Counted from the stretch's first letter, positions 49,740 to 59,467 are shown. The stretch is DNA of 64,000 nucleotides from Syntrophobacter fumaroxidans MPOB (GCF_000014965.1 NC_008554.1:4886001-4950000); one strand, 5' to 3'. The notes: a model not told the origin generated them from the letters alone. Numbers and translations: made by a program.

Positions 49740-52700
49740 TTCCCGAGGATCCCGCAGCGACCGCCCTGACCTTCGACGGCAACCCGGACACGGTGCTCAC
49801 GCACCGCTCCAGCGTGGTGAGCGACGTTTCCGGCAGCCGCTCCTGCACCATGGTGTTCACCGGGGACAACCGGGCGTATTCCGTCGATGCGGGCGGCAAT
49901 ACCATCGCCGAGCTCACCACCGTCACGGTCCGGGCGACGGAGTACGCCACCGAGGACTCCATGCCCGCGAAACTCCCGCCCACTTCCGCCTACACCTACT
50001 GCGCGGAGCTGCAGGTGGACGGAGCCGAACGGGTGCGGTTCGAGAAACCCGTCGCGCTGTGGGTGGAGAATTTCCTGGGATTCGACGTCGGGATTATCGT
50101 TCCGGTGGGCTATTACGACCGCGACCGCGGCGTGTGGGTGCCGCAGCCGAACGGGCGCGTGGTGAGGCTCCTGGACACCGACGGCGACAGCGTGGCGGAC
50201 GCGCTCGATGCCGACGGCGACGGGCAGGCCGACGATCTCAACGGGAACGGGTCCTTCGCCGACGAGGTCGCGGGCCTGGACAATCCGCAGAAGTACCCGG
50301 CGGGGGCGTCGTTTTGGCGCGTGGAGGTGAAGCATTTCAGTCCGTTCGATTTCAACTGGGCGCCTTCGGTGGTTGATCAATACCTGGGTACTTTCATAGA
50401 CCCCAACCCCTTGGGCGATCCGGAGGTTGACGACGAAAGAAAAGAGGAGGATGACTGCTCCAATCAGACGAACTCGTATGCCACTCACAGGGCCCGGACT
50501 TACCATGAAGACATTCCCGTCCCCGGGACTGAACTGACTTTGCATTATGCGAGCAGCCGCGTTCAAGGCACGCAACACATCATCGCGGTTCCGGCAAGCG
50601 GCAATGACGTGCTGCCGGATAGTCTCAGGGGAATTGTCGTGAAGCTGGAAGTTGCCGGCCGTGTTTTCAAGAAGATGCTCCCTCCCTTGCCCAACCAGGG
50701 CACCGAATTCGTATGGGACGGTCTGGATTGCCTCGGAAGACGGACTGCCTCGGCAATCGCCAATACCAGCATAGGGTTTATATACGAAACACGCTACGCG
50801 GTGCCTGAGGAAATCAAGGAAGCGTTTGCATCGCTGGGGCTGATCGTTACCCCCGTCGGGCCCCGGGAGGAAGCGAGGGAGGCCATCGCGTGGAAGCACC
50901 ATCAGATGGTGATCCGGTCTTTTCAGGTCGGAGAAGCCACATCCATGGGGGAAGGCTGGAGCCTCTCGAACCACCACCAGGCGGATTGGGTCCTGCCCGT
51001 GCTGCACAAAGGCGATGGGACTATCCTGGAGGAGAAGAATTCGAGCCACAAGTCCAGGTCGTTCTTCTATTCATCCATCATCGACACGGTTGCGGGCAAC
51101 GGGACCGCAGGTTACGGCGGGGACGGGGGCGCTGCAAATCATACGGAGGTGAATTGGCCGACAGGTGTTGCCGTTGATGCGAAAGGCGACCTGTACATTG
51201 CCGACTCCGGCAACTGCCGTGTGCGCAAGGTGGACTCCTACGGTATCATCACGACGGTTGCCGGCAACGGCAGTTGCGGCTACTCCGGCGACGGGGGAGC
51301 GGCCGTCGAGGCGCAGCTCGGGTATCCGGCATTCGTGGCGGTGGATTCGCGGGAAAACCTCTATATCTCCGATACCGAGAGCCACCGCATCCGCAAGGTC
51401 GGACCGGATGGCGTCATCACGACCGTGGCCGGGTCCGGATTGTGCCATTTGAAGGTGGAAGACGGTTATGGCGGCTACCAGGAATACGACGCGCCCTGCT
51501 TCGACGGAGACCAGGGGCCCGCCGACCAGGCCAAGCTCAACAATCCGTCGGGTGTGGCCACGGATGCATCGGGCAACCTTTACATCGCGGACACGGGCAA
51601 CCGGCGCCTTCGCAAGGTGGCCCCGAGCGGCACGATCTCCACGGTGGCCGGCGATGGAGAGCTTGGTTCGGGTGCCGACGGATGGCCGTCGACCCAGCTT
51701 CATTTGAGCCCCGTTGGGGTGGTCGCCGATTCAAGAGGCAACCTCTTTGTTTCCGATCTTTCCCATGGCGAGGGCAACGGCCGCATACGCAAGATAGACC
51801 CTACCGGTTTCGTCACAACCGTGGCTGGTCATGATTGGGAAGGAACCCTGGGTGATGGAGGCCCGGCAACTCAGGCGTACATAGGGTCTCCTCGAGGTCT
51901 GGCAGTCGATCGAGGGGGCAACCTGTATTTCGCGGACCCTTGGATAAACCGTGTTCGGGCCGTGAACACCATGGGAATCATCACCACCGTGGCGGGCTCC
52001 GATGACGGAACGTTCGGCGAGGACGGAGGGTTGGCGCTCAGGGCGAGGCTTGCTTTTCCGATGGATGTGGCGGTCGATCCCCGGGGGGACTTGTACGCCA
52101 CGGAGCAGTGGAACCAGCGGGTTCGCAAAGTCCGCGGCCGTTCTCCTTTTGTCGAGGTGAAAAGTGCGGGAGGGACGGTCGTTGCCGATGACAATGGCTT
52201 GGGGTATGCACTCGCGGGGGGACGTCATCGAGAAACGGTGGATCTCGATACCGGGGCGCTGGTCTATAAATTCGACTATGATGAGGGCAAACGGTTGAGC
52301 TCCATTACCGACCGGTTCGGCAACCGGACCACCCTCGCCAGAAATGCCGACGGGGTGCCCACTGCGATCGTCTCTCCCGACGGTCACACCACCGGCCTGG
52401 TCGTTGACGACGCCAACCGCCTCCGAGAAATCATCTACCCGGACGGCGGTTCATATCGATTTGAATATAACGCGGGAGGTTTGATGACGGTCCAGGTCCA
52501 GCAGGGGGGAAACCGGTTCGAACATGGCTTTGACGCCGCGGGGAAGCTGACCGACATCATCGATGAGGAGGGCGGGCACTGGCGGTATTCCCAGAAAGTG
52601 ACCTCAACCGGGGAAATCCGGGCGGAGATGCTCACCGGGGAAGGCAACCTCACGTCCTACGTGGACAAAAACGACGGAAGCGGGATCTTCACCTCCACGA

Positions 52701-55027
52701 TTACCGACCCCAACGGGGCTGCGACGTTCTATAGGTCGTTTCCGGCCGCCTTCCAGGATTTGAAGTGGTCCGCCTGTGGATTGCTTCTGGAGTTCCGCTA
52801 CGACTATGACCCCCAGTACGGTTTCCGGTTCACCAGGCAGCTCAGGGAGCATACCACGACCGGCTTTCTGGACAGGATCACCGAGCGGTACAGAACTTAT
52901 GAAGACACGGATTCCAACGGGGTTCCCGACCGGATCACGGAAACCGTCGCCGTCAACGGGAAGGCCACGACTCTCGTTCATGACACGGTCCAGCACCGAA
53001 AAACGTTGACGTCCCCCCAGGGCAGAACGGTCACCTCCTTCTACGATCCCCATACGCTGCTCACGACGGATCTCAGGGTGCCGGGCTATCTTGACAAGAG
53101 CTTCGGGTACGACACCCGGGGGCGCCCGACTTCGATAGTAATCGGCGAACGTGAGACGAAGCTGGCCTACGACGATCAAGGCCGTCTCGGTTCCGTGACC
53201 GACCCCGGGAACCGGACCACGTCATACGCGTACGACGCTGTCGGCCGAACGACGGGAGTGTCGCGCCCGGACGGAAGCACCATAGGTTTCAGCTATGATC
53301 TGAACGGCAATATAACGGTCCTGGCCAATCCGGCGGGCACGCCCCATGCTTTCGGCTACAACCGGGTGAATCTGAACGGGTCGTATCAGACCCCGCTCAG
53401 CGGGAGCTACCTGTATTCCTACGACCGGGACCGCCGTTTGACCCGGGTGCTCTTCCCTTCGGGAAAGGAAATCCGCAATGTGTACGAGAAGGCGAACCTG
53501 GCTCGCGTCGAGACTCCCGAAGGCAACATCGAATACGGGTACCTGTGCTCCGGCAGGTTTCCGGAATCGATCAACAGGGGCGGGGAAGGAATCGCTTACG
53601 GTTACGACGGGCCGCTCGTGACGTCCGAGACCTTCTCGGGGACGCTGGGCGGGACACTGAAGTATTCCTATGACGAGTACTACAGGGTGACCTTGCTGAG
53701 TTACGCCGGGGCAACGGAATCCCATACCTACGACAACGACGGCCTCTTGACCGGAACCACCGATTTCACCATTCGCCGGGATGCGACAAGCGGTTTTGCG
53801 GAGGCGGTTCTGGGGGCGACCACTGCCCAAAACCGGGCGTTCAACGGCTACGGGGAACTGGACGGGGTGGAGTACCGGTCGATGGACAATCCCGTTCATT
53901 CCTGGTCGGTTTCCCGGAGCGCGGCGGGAAGGATCGCGACCAAAACGGAAACCGTGAACGGTTCAACCGTTGAGTACGCCTACGAATATGATTCCCTTGG
54001 GAGGCTTCTGGCGGTCCGGCGGGACGGGGTGCCGGCGGAGGAGTACCGCTACGACGCCAACGGCAACCGCACGCAGGAGACCAACACTCTGCTGGGCATC
54101 ATCGGAAGGACTTCGACCTACTCCGAGGAGGACCACCTGCTGACTTCGGGCGGAACCGTCTACCGCTACGACGCCGACGGGTTTCTCACCACCCGGACGG
54201 AAGGCTCGGCGGTGACCCGCTACGTGTATTCTTCACGTGGAGAGCTATTATCCGTGACCCTGCCCGACGGGAAACGGATCGAGTACGTCAACGATCCCCT
54301 GGGGAGGCGGATCGCCAAGAAAGTGAACGGGACGATCACGCAAAAATACCTCTGGCAGGGGCGTACCCGGTTGCTTGCGGTTTTTGGCGGAAACGACGAT
54401 CTGATCCTGCGCTTCCGGTATGCCGACGGCAGGATGCCTTTGTCTTTCACGAAGGGGGGCACGGAATATTCCCTTTCCTACGACCAGGTGGGGACGCTCA
54501 GGACGGTGACCGACGCATCGGGCGCCGTCGTGAAGGAGCTCGTCTACGATTCTTTCGGCAATCTCATCGGCGACACCAACCCGGGGTTCTATGTTCCGTT
54601 CGGCTTTGCGGGCGGCCTCCACGACCCGGACACCGGCCTTGTGCGCTTCGGCTTCCGGGACTATGATCCGGAAGTGGGACGCTGGACGGCAAAGGATCCG
54701 ATCGGCTTTGGGGGTGGGGATACGAACCTGTATGGGTACTGCTTAAGTGATCCGATCAATTGGGTAGACTCGCACGGTCTTAAGGAACACTATATTTTTG
54801 AGTTTGAACTGTTAAGTACATTATTTGAAATATTAAATTATAAAAATGAAATTTTGGAGAAGGCAAAGGAGCAGGCAATACATGATCAATGTTATAAACA
54901 AGAGTGGGAGAGTTTACATAATAAATATTCGATATTGGATGCAGGATTTGACTGGATATGGTATGATGTAGATGAGGCAGTAAAACACTATAGAAAAGAA
55001 TTTCAAAAGACAAGGCCATGTATGTAA
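49535..55027 (+). CDS. RHS/YD-repeat protein with NHL repeats and variable C-terminal tip
   Basis: An 1830-codon frame continuing the preceding protein. In order: a carboxypeptidase-regulatory-like domain (to about 75), a linker with DTDGDSVADALDADGDGQAD calcium-type repeats (near 210-240), then about six NHL beta-propeller repeats at 515-865 (TVAGNGTAGYGGDGG, GVAVDAKGDLYIADSG, NRRLRKVAPSG), a long array of YD repeats (910-1700), and the RHS core end RFGFRDYDPEVGRWTAKDPI with NLYGYCLSDPINWVD. The last 80 residues, encoded by AT-rich DNA, are unrelated to the core. This is the layout of a polymorphic toxin shell. The first codon shown is not a natural start; expression needs the upstream frame or a frameshift. 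Confidence 0.88.
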   Translation: MPLAGVVVSILSHPEYGTAATDAAGRFTLPAEGGGTLTVVYHKAGLLPSQRQVNLPWNDFAVAETLRMIPEDPAATALTFDGNPDTVLTHRSSVVSDVSGSRSCTMVFTGDNRAYSVDAGGNTIAELTTVTVRATEYATEDSMPAKLPPTSAYTYCAELQVDGAERVRFEKPVALWVENFLGFDVGIIVPVGYYDRDRGVWVPQPNGRVVRLLDTDGDSVADALDADGDGQADDLNGNGSFADEVAGLDNPQKYPAGASFWRVEVKHFSPFDFNWAPSVVDQYLGTFIDPNPLGDPEVDDERKEEDDCSNQTNSYATHRARTYHEDIPVPGTELTLHYASSRVQGTQHIIAVPASGNDVLPDSLRGIVVKLEVAGRVFKKMLPPLPNQGTEFVWDGLDCLGRRTASAIANTSIGFIYETRYAVPEEIKEAFASLGLIVTPVGPREEAREAIAWKHHQMVIRSFQVGEATSMGEGWSLSNHHQADWVLPVLHKGDGTILEEKNSSHKSRSFFYSSIIDTVAGNGTAGYGGDGGAANHTEVNWPTGVAVDAKGDLYIADSGNCRVRKVDSYGIITTVAGNGSCGYSGDGGAAVEAQLGYPAFVAVDSRENLYISDTESHRIRKVGPDGVITTVAGSGLCHLKVEDGYGGYQEYDAPCFDGDQGPADQAKLNNPSGVATDASGNLYIADTGNRRLRKVAPSGTISTVAGDGELGSGADGWPSTQLHLSPVGVVADSRGNLFVSDLSHGEGNGRIRKIDPTGFVTTVAGHDWEGTLGDGGPATQAYIGSPRGLAVDRGGNLYFADPWINRVRAVNTMGIITTVAGSDDGTFGEDGGLALRARLAFPMDVAVDPRGDLYATEQWNQRVRKVRGRSPFVEVKSAGGTVVADDNGLGYALAGGRHRETVDLDTGALVYKFDYDEGKRLSSITDRFGNRTTLARNADGVPTAIVSPDGHTTGLVVDDANRLREIIYPDGGSYRFEYNAGGLMTVQVQQGGNRFEHGFDAAGKLTDIIDEEGGHWRYSQKVTSTGEIRAEMLTGEGNLTSYVDKNDGSGIFTSTITDPNGAATFYRSFPAAFQDLKWSACGLLLEFRYDYDPQYGFRFTRQLREHTTTGFLDRITERYRTYEDTDSNGVPDRITETVAVNGKATTLVHDTVQHRKTLTSPQGRTVTSFYDPHTLLTTDLRVPGYLDKSFGYDTRGRPTSIVIGERETKLAYDDQGRLGSVTDPGNRTTSYAYDAVGRTTGVSRPDGSTIGFSYDLNGNITVLANPAGTPHAFGYNRVNLNGSYQTPLSGSYLYSYDRDRRLTRVLFPSGKEIRNVYEKANLARVETPEGNIEYGYLCSGRFPESINRGGEGIAYGYDGPLVTSETFSGTLGGTLKYSYDEYYRVTLLSYAGATESHTYDNDGLLTGTTDFTIRRDATSGFAEAVLGATTAQNRAFNGYGELDGVEYRSMDNPVHSWSVSRSAAGRIATKTETVNGSTVEYAYEYDSLGRLLAVRRDGVPAEEYRYDANGNRTQETNTLLGIIGRTSTYSEEDHLLTSGGTVYRYDADGFLTTRTEGSAVTRYVYSSRGELLSVTLPDGKRIEYVNDPLGRRIAKKVNGTITQKYLWQGRTRLLAVFGGNDDLILRFRYADGRMPLSFTKGGTEYSLSYDQVGTLRTVTDASGAVVKELVYDSFGNLIGDTNPGFYVPFGFAGGLHDPDTGLVRFGFRDYDPEVGRWTAKDPIGFGGGDTNLYGYCLSDPINWVDSHGLKEHYIFEFELLSTLFEILNYKNEILEKAKEQAIHDQCYKQEWESLHNKYSILDAGFDWIWYDVDEAVKHYRKEFQKTRPCM
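53812..54398 (+). repeat. Duplicated RHS core segment, copy in the intact gene
   Basis: This 587-base segment is collinear, without gaps, with 55643-56229 and differs at only a modest number of bases. It encodes the YD repeats from GATTAQNRAFNGYGELDG to WQGRTRLLAVF. Confidence 0.85.
54780..55027 (+). other. AT-rich variable tip (putative toxin domain) of the RHS protein
   Basis: Directly after the core end VDSHGL the base composition switches from GC-rich to strongly AT-rich and stays so to about 55560. The 82-residue tip begins KEHYIFEFELLSTLFEILNY and includes AIHDQCYKQEWESLHNKYS and FDWIWYDVDEAVKHYRKEF. It is helical with many aromatic and charged residues; no known nuclease, deaminase or protease motif is visible. 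Change of tip at this junction is typical for RHS toxins, so a toxic role is inferred. Confidence 0.6.
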
Positions 55028-55078
55028 GTTAATAATACATATATTCATTATACAATAAATAATATATTGGAGTTTTGT

Positions 55079-55501
55079 ATGTATAATAACATAAGTTCAT
55101 TAATATATATGTACTGTTCCAGTCTATATAAGAATATACTTAGGCTAATTAAACGTAGGAATATCATGATTTTAGTATTCGTTGCTGTTGAGGCTGTTGA
55201 ATTTATTGATTTTTTATATAAATACAAGATAAGTCATCATTATAATAAAATGTTATTCGTCAAGATCTCTGTGTTGGGTGTTTATCTATTGCTTTCATAT
55301 TTAGCATATGAAGGAATTCAAATGGCAATTGTAGCGTTTAGATTATTATTAATTATTAATGGAGTTTGGATACTGATATTCTGTCTCTTGGGCGTTAACT
55401 ATTCGCAATATATTTTGAAAATCATTGGTATTATTATTGGTGCCTACTTTCTGCTTGGAGGAATATTGTTATTGAGAAATACTGATTCATCATTGAGCTA
55501 A
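55079..55501 (+). CDS. Small four-helix membrane protein, candidate immunity protein
   Basis: A 140-residue, AT-rich gene 51 bases after the RHS stop. ATG 55079 has TGGAG 6 bases upstream; TTG 55067 is an alternative. Four hydrophobic segments are visible: MILVFVAVEAVEFIDFLY, ISVLGVYLLLSYLAYEG, FRLLLIINGVWILIFCLLGV and IIGIIIGAYFLLGGILLL. No family is recognised. In RHS loci the gene directly after the tip normally encodes the cognate immunity protein; a membrane protein in this position suggests protection at the inner membrane. The function is inferred from position only. Confidence 0.7.
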   Translation: MYNNISSLIYMYCSSLYKNILRLIKRRNIMILVFVAVEAVEFIDFLYKYKISHHYNKMLFVKISVLGVYLLLSYLAYEGIQMAIVAFRLLLIINGVWILIFCLLGVNYSQYILKIIGIIIGAYFLLGGILLLRNTDSSLS

Positions 55502-55571
55502 TAGGCTGTGATATTCATAATCTGTCAACTATGCTCATAGCGTGTTGAAGGGATTTCGTCTCCACTTTTGA

Positions 55572-56240
55572 TGTACTGGGCGTGTTCAGCAGTATCTTGG
55601 CATCAATAGCGACGCTGGAAACGGCCTGCCGGAAGTGGTCCATGGGGCGACCACTGCGCAGAGCCGGGCGTTCAACGGCTACGGGGAGCTGGACGGGGTG
55701 GAGTACCGGTCGGTGGACAATCCCGTTCATTCCTGGTCGGTTTCCCGGAGCGCGGCGGGAAGGATTGCGACCAAAACGGAAACCGTGAACGGTTCAACGG
55801 TTGAGTACACTTACGATTATGATTCCCTTGGGAGGCTTCTGGCGGTCCGGCTGGACGGAGTGCCGGCGGAGGAGTACCGCTACGACGTCAACGGCAACCG
55901 CGTGGAGGAGACCAACACTCCGCGGGGCATCATCGGAAGGACTTCGACCTACTCGGAGGAGGACCACCTGCTGACTTCGGGCGGGACCGTCTACCGCTAC
56001 GACGCCGACGGGTTTCTCACCACCCGGACGGAAGGCTCGGCGGTGACCCGCTACGTGTATTCTTCCCGTGGAGAGCTATTGTCCGTGGCCCTGCCGGACG
56101 GGAAACGGATCGAGTACGTCAACGATCCCCTGGGGAGGCGGATCGCCAAGAAAGTGAACGGGACGACCACGCAAAAATACCTATGGCAGGGGCGTACCCG
56201 GTTGCTTGCGGTCTTTGACGGAAACGACGTAGCGTATTGA
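55572..56240 (+). pseudogene. Orphan RHS core fragment
   Basis: An RHS reading frame open from just after the stop at 55569-55571 to 56240. It begins YLGINSDAGNGLPEVVHGAT near 55593, has no proper start codon context, runs through YD repeats nearly identical to the main gene, then leaves the match after GRTRLLAVFDGND and stops. The conserved core end and a tip are missing. It is best read as the displaced remnant of an earlier RHS C-terminus, of the kind that feeds tip exchange by recombination. A GTG at 55635 could start a 201-residue peptide. Confidence 0.75.
55643..56229 (+). repeat. Duplicated RHS core segment, orphan copy
   Basis: Second member of the 587-base pair with 53812-54398. Sequence on both sides diverges abruptly. 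Confidence 0.85.
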
Positions 56241-56352
56241 GCAATTGGGGCTCTCGCGGAGGACGCCCATCCCAGGGGTGAGCGGCGGGAACGGGACGCG
56301 CGGGATTGGCCGTGGCACCCTTGATGATCAGCAGGAGGAAAGATAGCCGCCG

Positions 56353-58359
56353 GTGAGCCACGAGAGAAAAAGAGCAGAAAGCAAGTGCGCAACGGGCGCG
56401 AAAGCCCGGCGGCGAGCGTTCAACCTCGCGGCGTTCGGAGCGATTCTCGCGCTCGCGCTTCTGTTCAAGGTGTTCTATCTCTGGTCCTATTCCCATTCGA
56501 GTCCTTATTTCGCCATCGCCCGGCTGGATTCCGGCGTCTACGTCGACTGGGCGAGGGAAATCAACCGGGACGGCCGGCTCGGCACGGAAGTCTTCTACCA
56601 GGCGCCGCTCTATCCCTATTTCCTGAGCGTCGTGTTCTCGATTTTCGGTGAGAGTTTTCCGGCCGTCACGGTCATCCAGCTTCTCATGGGCGCAGGCATC
56701 GTATGCTTGGTTCACCTCGTCGGGAAAAGGGCATACGGGGAGCGCGCCGGGCTGATTTCGGCCGCCCTGTGCCTGGCCTACGCTCCCTTCACCATGCTGG
56801 AAACCAAGATCCTCACGACGGCAACCGAGATGTTCCTGGGCCTGGGGAGCATGTACCTCCTGGTAAGGGCCGAACAGGAACGGAGCATCGGCTGCTGGGC
56901 GGCGGGCGGCGCCGTTCTCGGCCTCGCCGTGATCTGCAGGCCCAACTACCTTCCGGTCGTGCCGCTCGTGATCCTGATTCTGCTGGCGCGCCACCGCCAC
57001 CGGCCGCGCGAGGCGATCCCCGCGATCTTTGCGGTCGGCCTGATTCCCTGCCTCATCGTGGGAGTCGTGGCGGCCAGGAACTACGCCGTGGGCCGGGATT
57101 TCGTTCCCATCAGCTCGAGCGCCGGGGTGACCTTCGCCCAGGGCAACAATGCCATGGCCCGGGGCGCCATGGTGGTGCTCCCGGGTTTTTCGGGATCATC
57201 CCCGAACCAGCGCCGGGAGGAAACCCTGATCGCGGAAAAAGAGATGGGCCGGCCGCTCAAGCCTTCCGAAACCAGCGCGTTCTGGTTTCGCCGCGCCTTC
57301 GAATTCATCCGGGAACACCCCGGCCAATACCTGCGGCTGCTCCTGGACAAGGTTCTTCTCGTCTTCAACAACCGCGAGCTGGGAAACAATTACCTCATGA
57401 GCGTCGAGGAAGCCCTGACGCCGGCGCTCAAACTGGCCTTCATCCCGTTCGGCTTCATCATGGCCTGGGCCGTGGTCGGCCTGGTGCCCCTCATCCGGCC
57501 CGGAGCACCGCGCGCGGCCGCGCTCCTCGCCACTTTCCTGGGAACCTTCGCCATGCTGGTCCTCTTCTACGTGAGCACGCGTTTCCGGATGCCCCTGGCG
57601 ACGGCGGCGGTGATCATGGCGGGCGGCGGAATCGCGACCTTTCTGGACAGCCTCGGAAACGCAAGGCGGGCGAGCTTGATCCTGGCCGCGGCGGCGGCCC
57701 TATTCATCGTTTCGCTGCCGCCTTTTCTGCCGCTCAATGAAACGCAGCTGATGCGGGGCGACGGGGAATACTGGGCGAATCTCGCCGTGGCCTTCGAAAA
57801 ACAGGGGCAATGCGAAAGGGCGCTCCGGGCCAGCGAGAAAGCCATCGCGATCAACCCCGAAAGCTACCGGAACCACGCGAAAAAGACGGAGCTTCTGGAC
57901 GCGTCCCATGCGGACAAGAACGACGTGATCGCATGGGCGCTGCAGGTGGCGGAGAAGTTTCCCGGGGAGTGTTCCGCTCACCTGGCGCTGGCCGATCTGT
58001 ACCGGGCCGCGGGGAAGAACGGGGAGGCGATTCGAAGTTATCGGAAAGCCGTGGCTTTGCGCCCCCGGGAGCCCGAACCGTACCTGCGGTTGGGGGCGCT
58101 ATTGGGAAACGGCGGGGACCATCGGGCAGCGCGGGCCGTGCTGGCCGAAGGGCTGAAGGTCGGCCCGGCGGACATCCGCCTCCAATACGATTACGCCGTG
58201 TCGTGCGCCATGACGGGGGACAGGGAGGAGGCGCTCAAATGGCTCCGGGAAGTCGCATCCAGGGAGCCTGGCTATGCCCGGTCCCGCGAGTTGTTGCGGC
58301 AGCTGGATGCAGGGCCTCCCGAAAGCGGGACTCCCGGCGGCCGGCGCCCCGGCCCGTGA
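56353..58359 (+). CDS. GT-C-type membrane glycosyltransferase with C-terminal TPRs
   Basis: A 668-residue polytopic protein of the PMT/ArnT-like (GT-C) class. After an Arg-rich N-terminus come about ten membrane segments. The first periplasmic loop contains the catalytic acidic position in ARLDSGVYVDWAREI followed by FYQAPLYPYFLSVV, as in lipid-linked sugar transferases. From about 500 to 640 there are TPR-type repeats (YWANLAVAFEKQGQCERALR, KNGEAIRSYRKAVAL). Such enzymes transfer sugars from polyprenyl-phosphate donors. The neighbouring convergent GT2 gene resembles synthases that make these donors, so the pair could work together. The start is GTG 56353. The 3-prime end overlaps the GT2 gene by 88 bases. 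Confidence 0.85.
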   Translation: MSHERKRAESKCATGAKARRRAFNLAAFGAILALALLFKVFYLWSYSHSSPYFAIARLDSGVYVDWAREINRDGRLGTEVFYQAPLYPYFLSVVFSIFGESFPAVTVIQLLMGAGIVCLVHLVGKRAYGERAGLISAALCLAYAPFTMLETKILTTATEMFLGLGSMYLLVRAEQERSIGCWAAGGAVLGLAVICRPNYLPVVPLVILILLARHRHRPREAIPAIFAVGLIPCLIVGVVAARNYAVGRDFVPISSSAGVTFAQGNNAMARGAMVVLPGFSGSSPNQRREETLIAEKEMGRPLKPSETSAFWFRRAFEFIREHPGQYLRLLLDKVLLVFNNRELGNNYLMSVEEALTPALKLAFIPFGFIMAWAVVGLVPLIRPGAPRAAALLATFLGTFAMLVLFYVSTRFRMPLATAAVIMAGGGIATFLDSLGNARRASLILAAAAALFIVSLPPFLPLNETQLMRGDGEYWANLAVAFEKQGQCERALRASEKAIAINPESYRNHAKKTELLDASHADKNDVIAWALQVAEKFPGECSAHLALADLYRAAGKNGEAIRSYRKAVALRPREPEPYLRLGALLGNGGDHRAARAVLAEGLKVGPADIRLQYDYAVSCAMTGDREEALKWLREVASREPGYARSRELLRQLDAGPPESGTPGGRRPGP

Positions 58360-59045
58360 CCGGCTTCGGCCAGCGCCTTCAATTGCCGGAAGAAATCCCG
58401 GATCACCGCAAGATTCAGTTTCGATGTGCCCGCGACCCGGCCGTGGAAGGTAATGGGCACTTCCTTCACACGCAACGATTCCCCTTTCCTGGCGAGAATT
58501 TCGAGGCCGATCTTGAAGCCTTTGAGGTCTGAGGGAAGAGCCAGGAGGATTTCCCGGCGCACCGTGAAATAACCGGAAAGCGGGTCCCGAACGCTTGTGA
58601 ACGCGCGTGCGAACATCGCGGCGAGCCGTGAACCCGCGCGTCTGTGAATCGGCCAGTTTGGCGCGCAACCGCCGGGAACATAGCGGCTGCCGATCACCAT
58701 GTCGTGCGTGCCCGCGCGGACCGGTCCGACGAGTTCGGGGATCGCCTCCGGTTCATGACCGAGGTCGGCGTCCATCACCACGAGAACGGCCCCTGCCGCG
58801 GCCTTTGCGCCGGTCAGCACCGCGTCGGACAATCCCCTGCCGCCGTTGCGCGCCAGCAGACGCACTCCCAGGCGGGTTTCCCATCGTCGCACGCGCTCCA
58901 CCGTGCCGTCCGTCGACCCGTCGTCCACGACCAGGATTTCCGCGTCGAAGTCTGCGCCCTCGACGCATCGCTCCACCCTTGCGAGCAGGGCGTCGATATT
59001 TTCCGCCTCGTTCAAGGTGGGAACGATCACCGAAACATCAACCAT
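58272..59045 (-). CDS. GT2 polyprenyl-phosphate glycosyltransferase (DPM1-like)
   Basis: A 257-residue cytoplasmic family-2 glycosyltransferase. Opening VSVIVPTLNEAENIDALL, nucleotide-sugar site EILVVDDGSTDGTVE, metal site VVMDADLGHEPEAI and VIGSRYVPGG with LSGYFTVRREI all match dolichyl/polyprenyl-phosphate mannose synthases without membrane tail. Product would be polyprenyl-phosphate sugar for a GT-C enzyme such as the one encoded convergently. The start is ATG 59045 (MVDVSV) with GGAG upstream; the frame is open to 59267. Its last 30 residues (Gly/Pro/Ser-rich) lie in the overlap with the GT-C gene and may be dispensable. Confidence 0.88.
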   Translation of the reverse strand: MVDVSVIVPTLNEAENIDALLARVERCVEGADFDAEILVVDDGSTDGTVERVRRWETRLGVRLLARNGGRGLSDAVLTGAKAAAGAVLVVMDADLGHEPEAIPELVGPVRAGTHDMVIGSRYVPGGCAPNWPIHRRAGSRLAAMFARAFTSVRDPLSGYFTVRREILLALPSDLKGFKIGLEILARKGESLRVKEVPITFHGRVAGTSKLNLAVIRDFFRQLKALAEAGHGPGRRPPGVPLSGGPASSCRNNSRDRA

Positions 59046-59373
59046 TCCGATTTCTCCACGAGCGCCGAGCGCCCGGTCCCAGGCCCTCGCACGCGGGCAG
59101 GACCCGGAAGCGCGCGGGGGCAGTGCGTGCCGACTTTCCCATGGCACGCCGGGTCGATCGTTTTGAGCGACAAACCGCGTCAGTCGCCGAATCTCCTGCC
59201 TATATAGATCGTCGGGCCGTCCTCCGACTGAACGAAAAAAAACGGCCGGGTGAAGTTGTGCTTCCACGATAAACCGGAATATCCCCCGGGGTCGTCAGCC
59301 GTTGCGTTTATGGAGCGGCTCGGAGAGCCATTCCGCGGTTGTAGCCCGCGCTGCGCGCCGACGTTGAAAATTC
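59046..59373. other. Spacer, nothing recognised
   Basis: About 330 bases between the divergent GT2 gene and the gltB-like promoter. Only translated noise is seen. Confidence 0.4.
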
Positions 59374-59402
59374 TTGACAATTAAGTTATGTCACACTAAT
59401 AG
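59374..59402 (+). promoter_or_regulatory. Putative promoter of the glutamate synthase gene
   Basis: TTGACA (59374-59379), 17-base spacer, TAATAG (59397-59402, 3 of 6). Local AT-richness supports it. A transcript from about 59409 would have a 300-base leader. Confidence 0.5.
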
Positions 59403-59467
59403 AGTCCTTTGGAAATGCAGTTTGAATGACAGCGGGTGAATTCGTGTTCGGCCGGCGTGGAAAACTA

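Noticed and set aside
49442-51049. 535-codon open frame antisense to the RHS gene
   Set aside because: Overlaps well-supported RHS coding sequence and is Arg/His-rich without any domain.
55502-55571. Short stretch between the membrane protein gene and the orphan RHS as an insertion-sequence remnant
   Set aside because: No inverted repeats, target duplication or transposase segment could be recognised.
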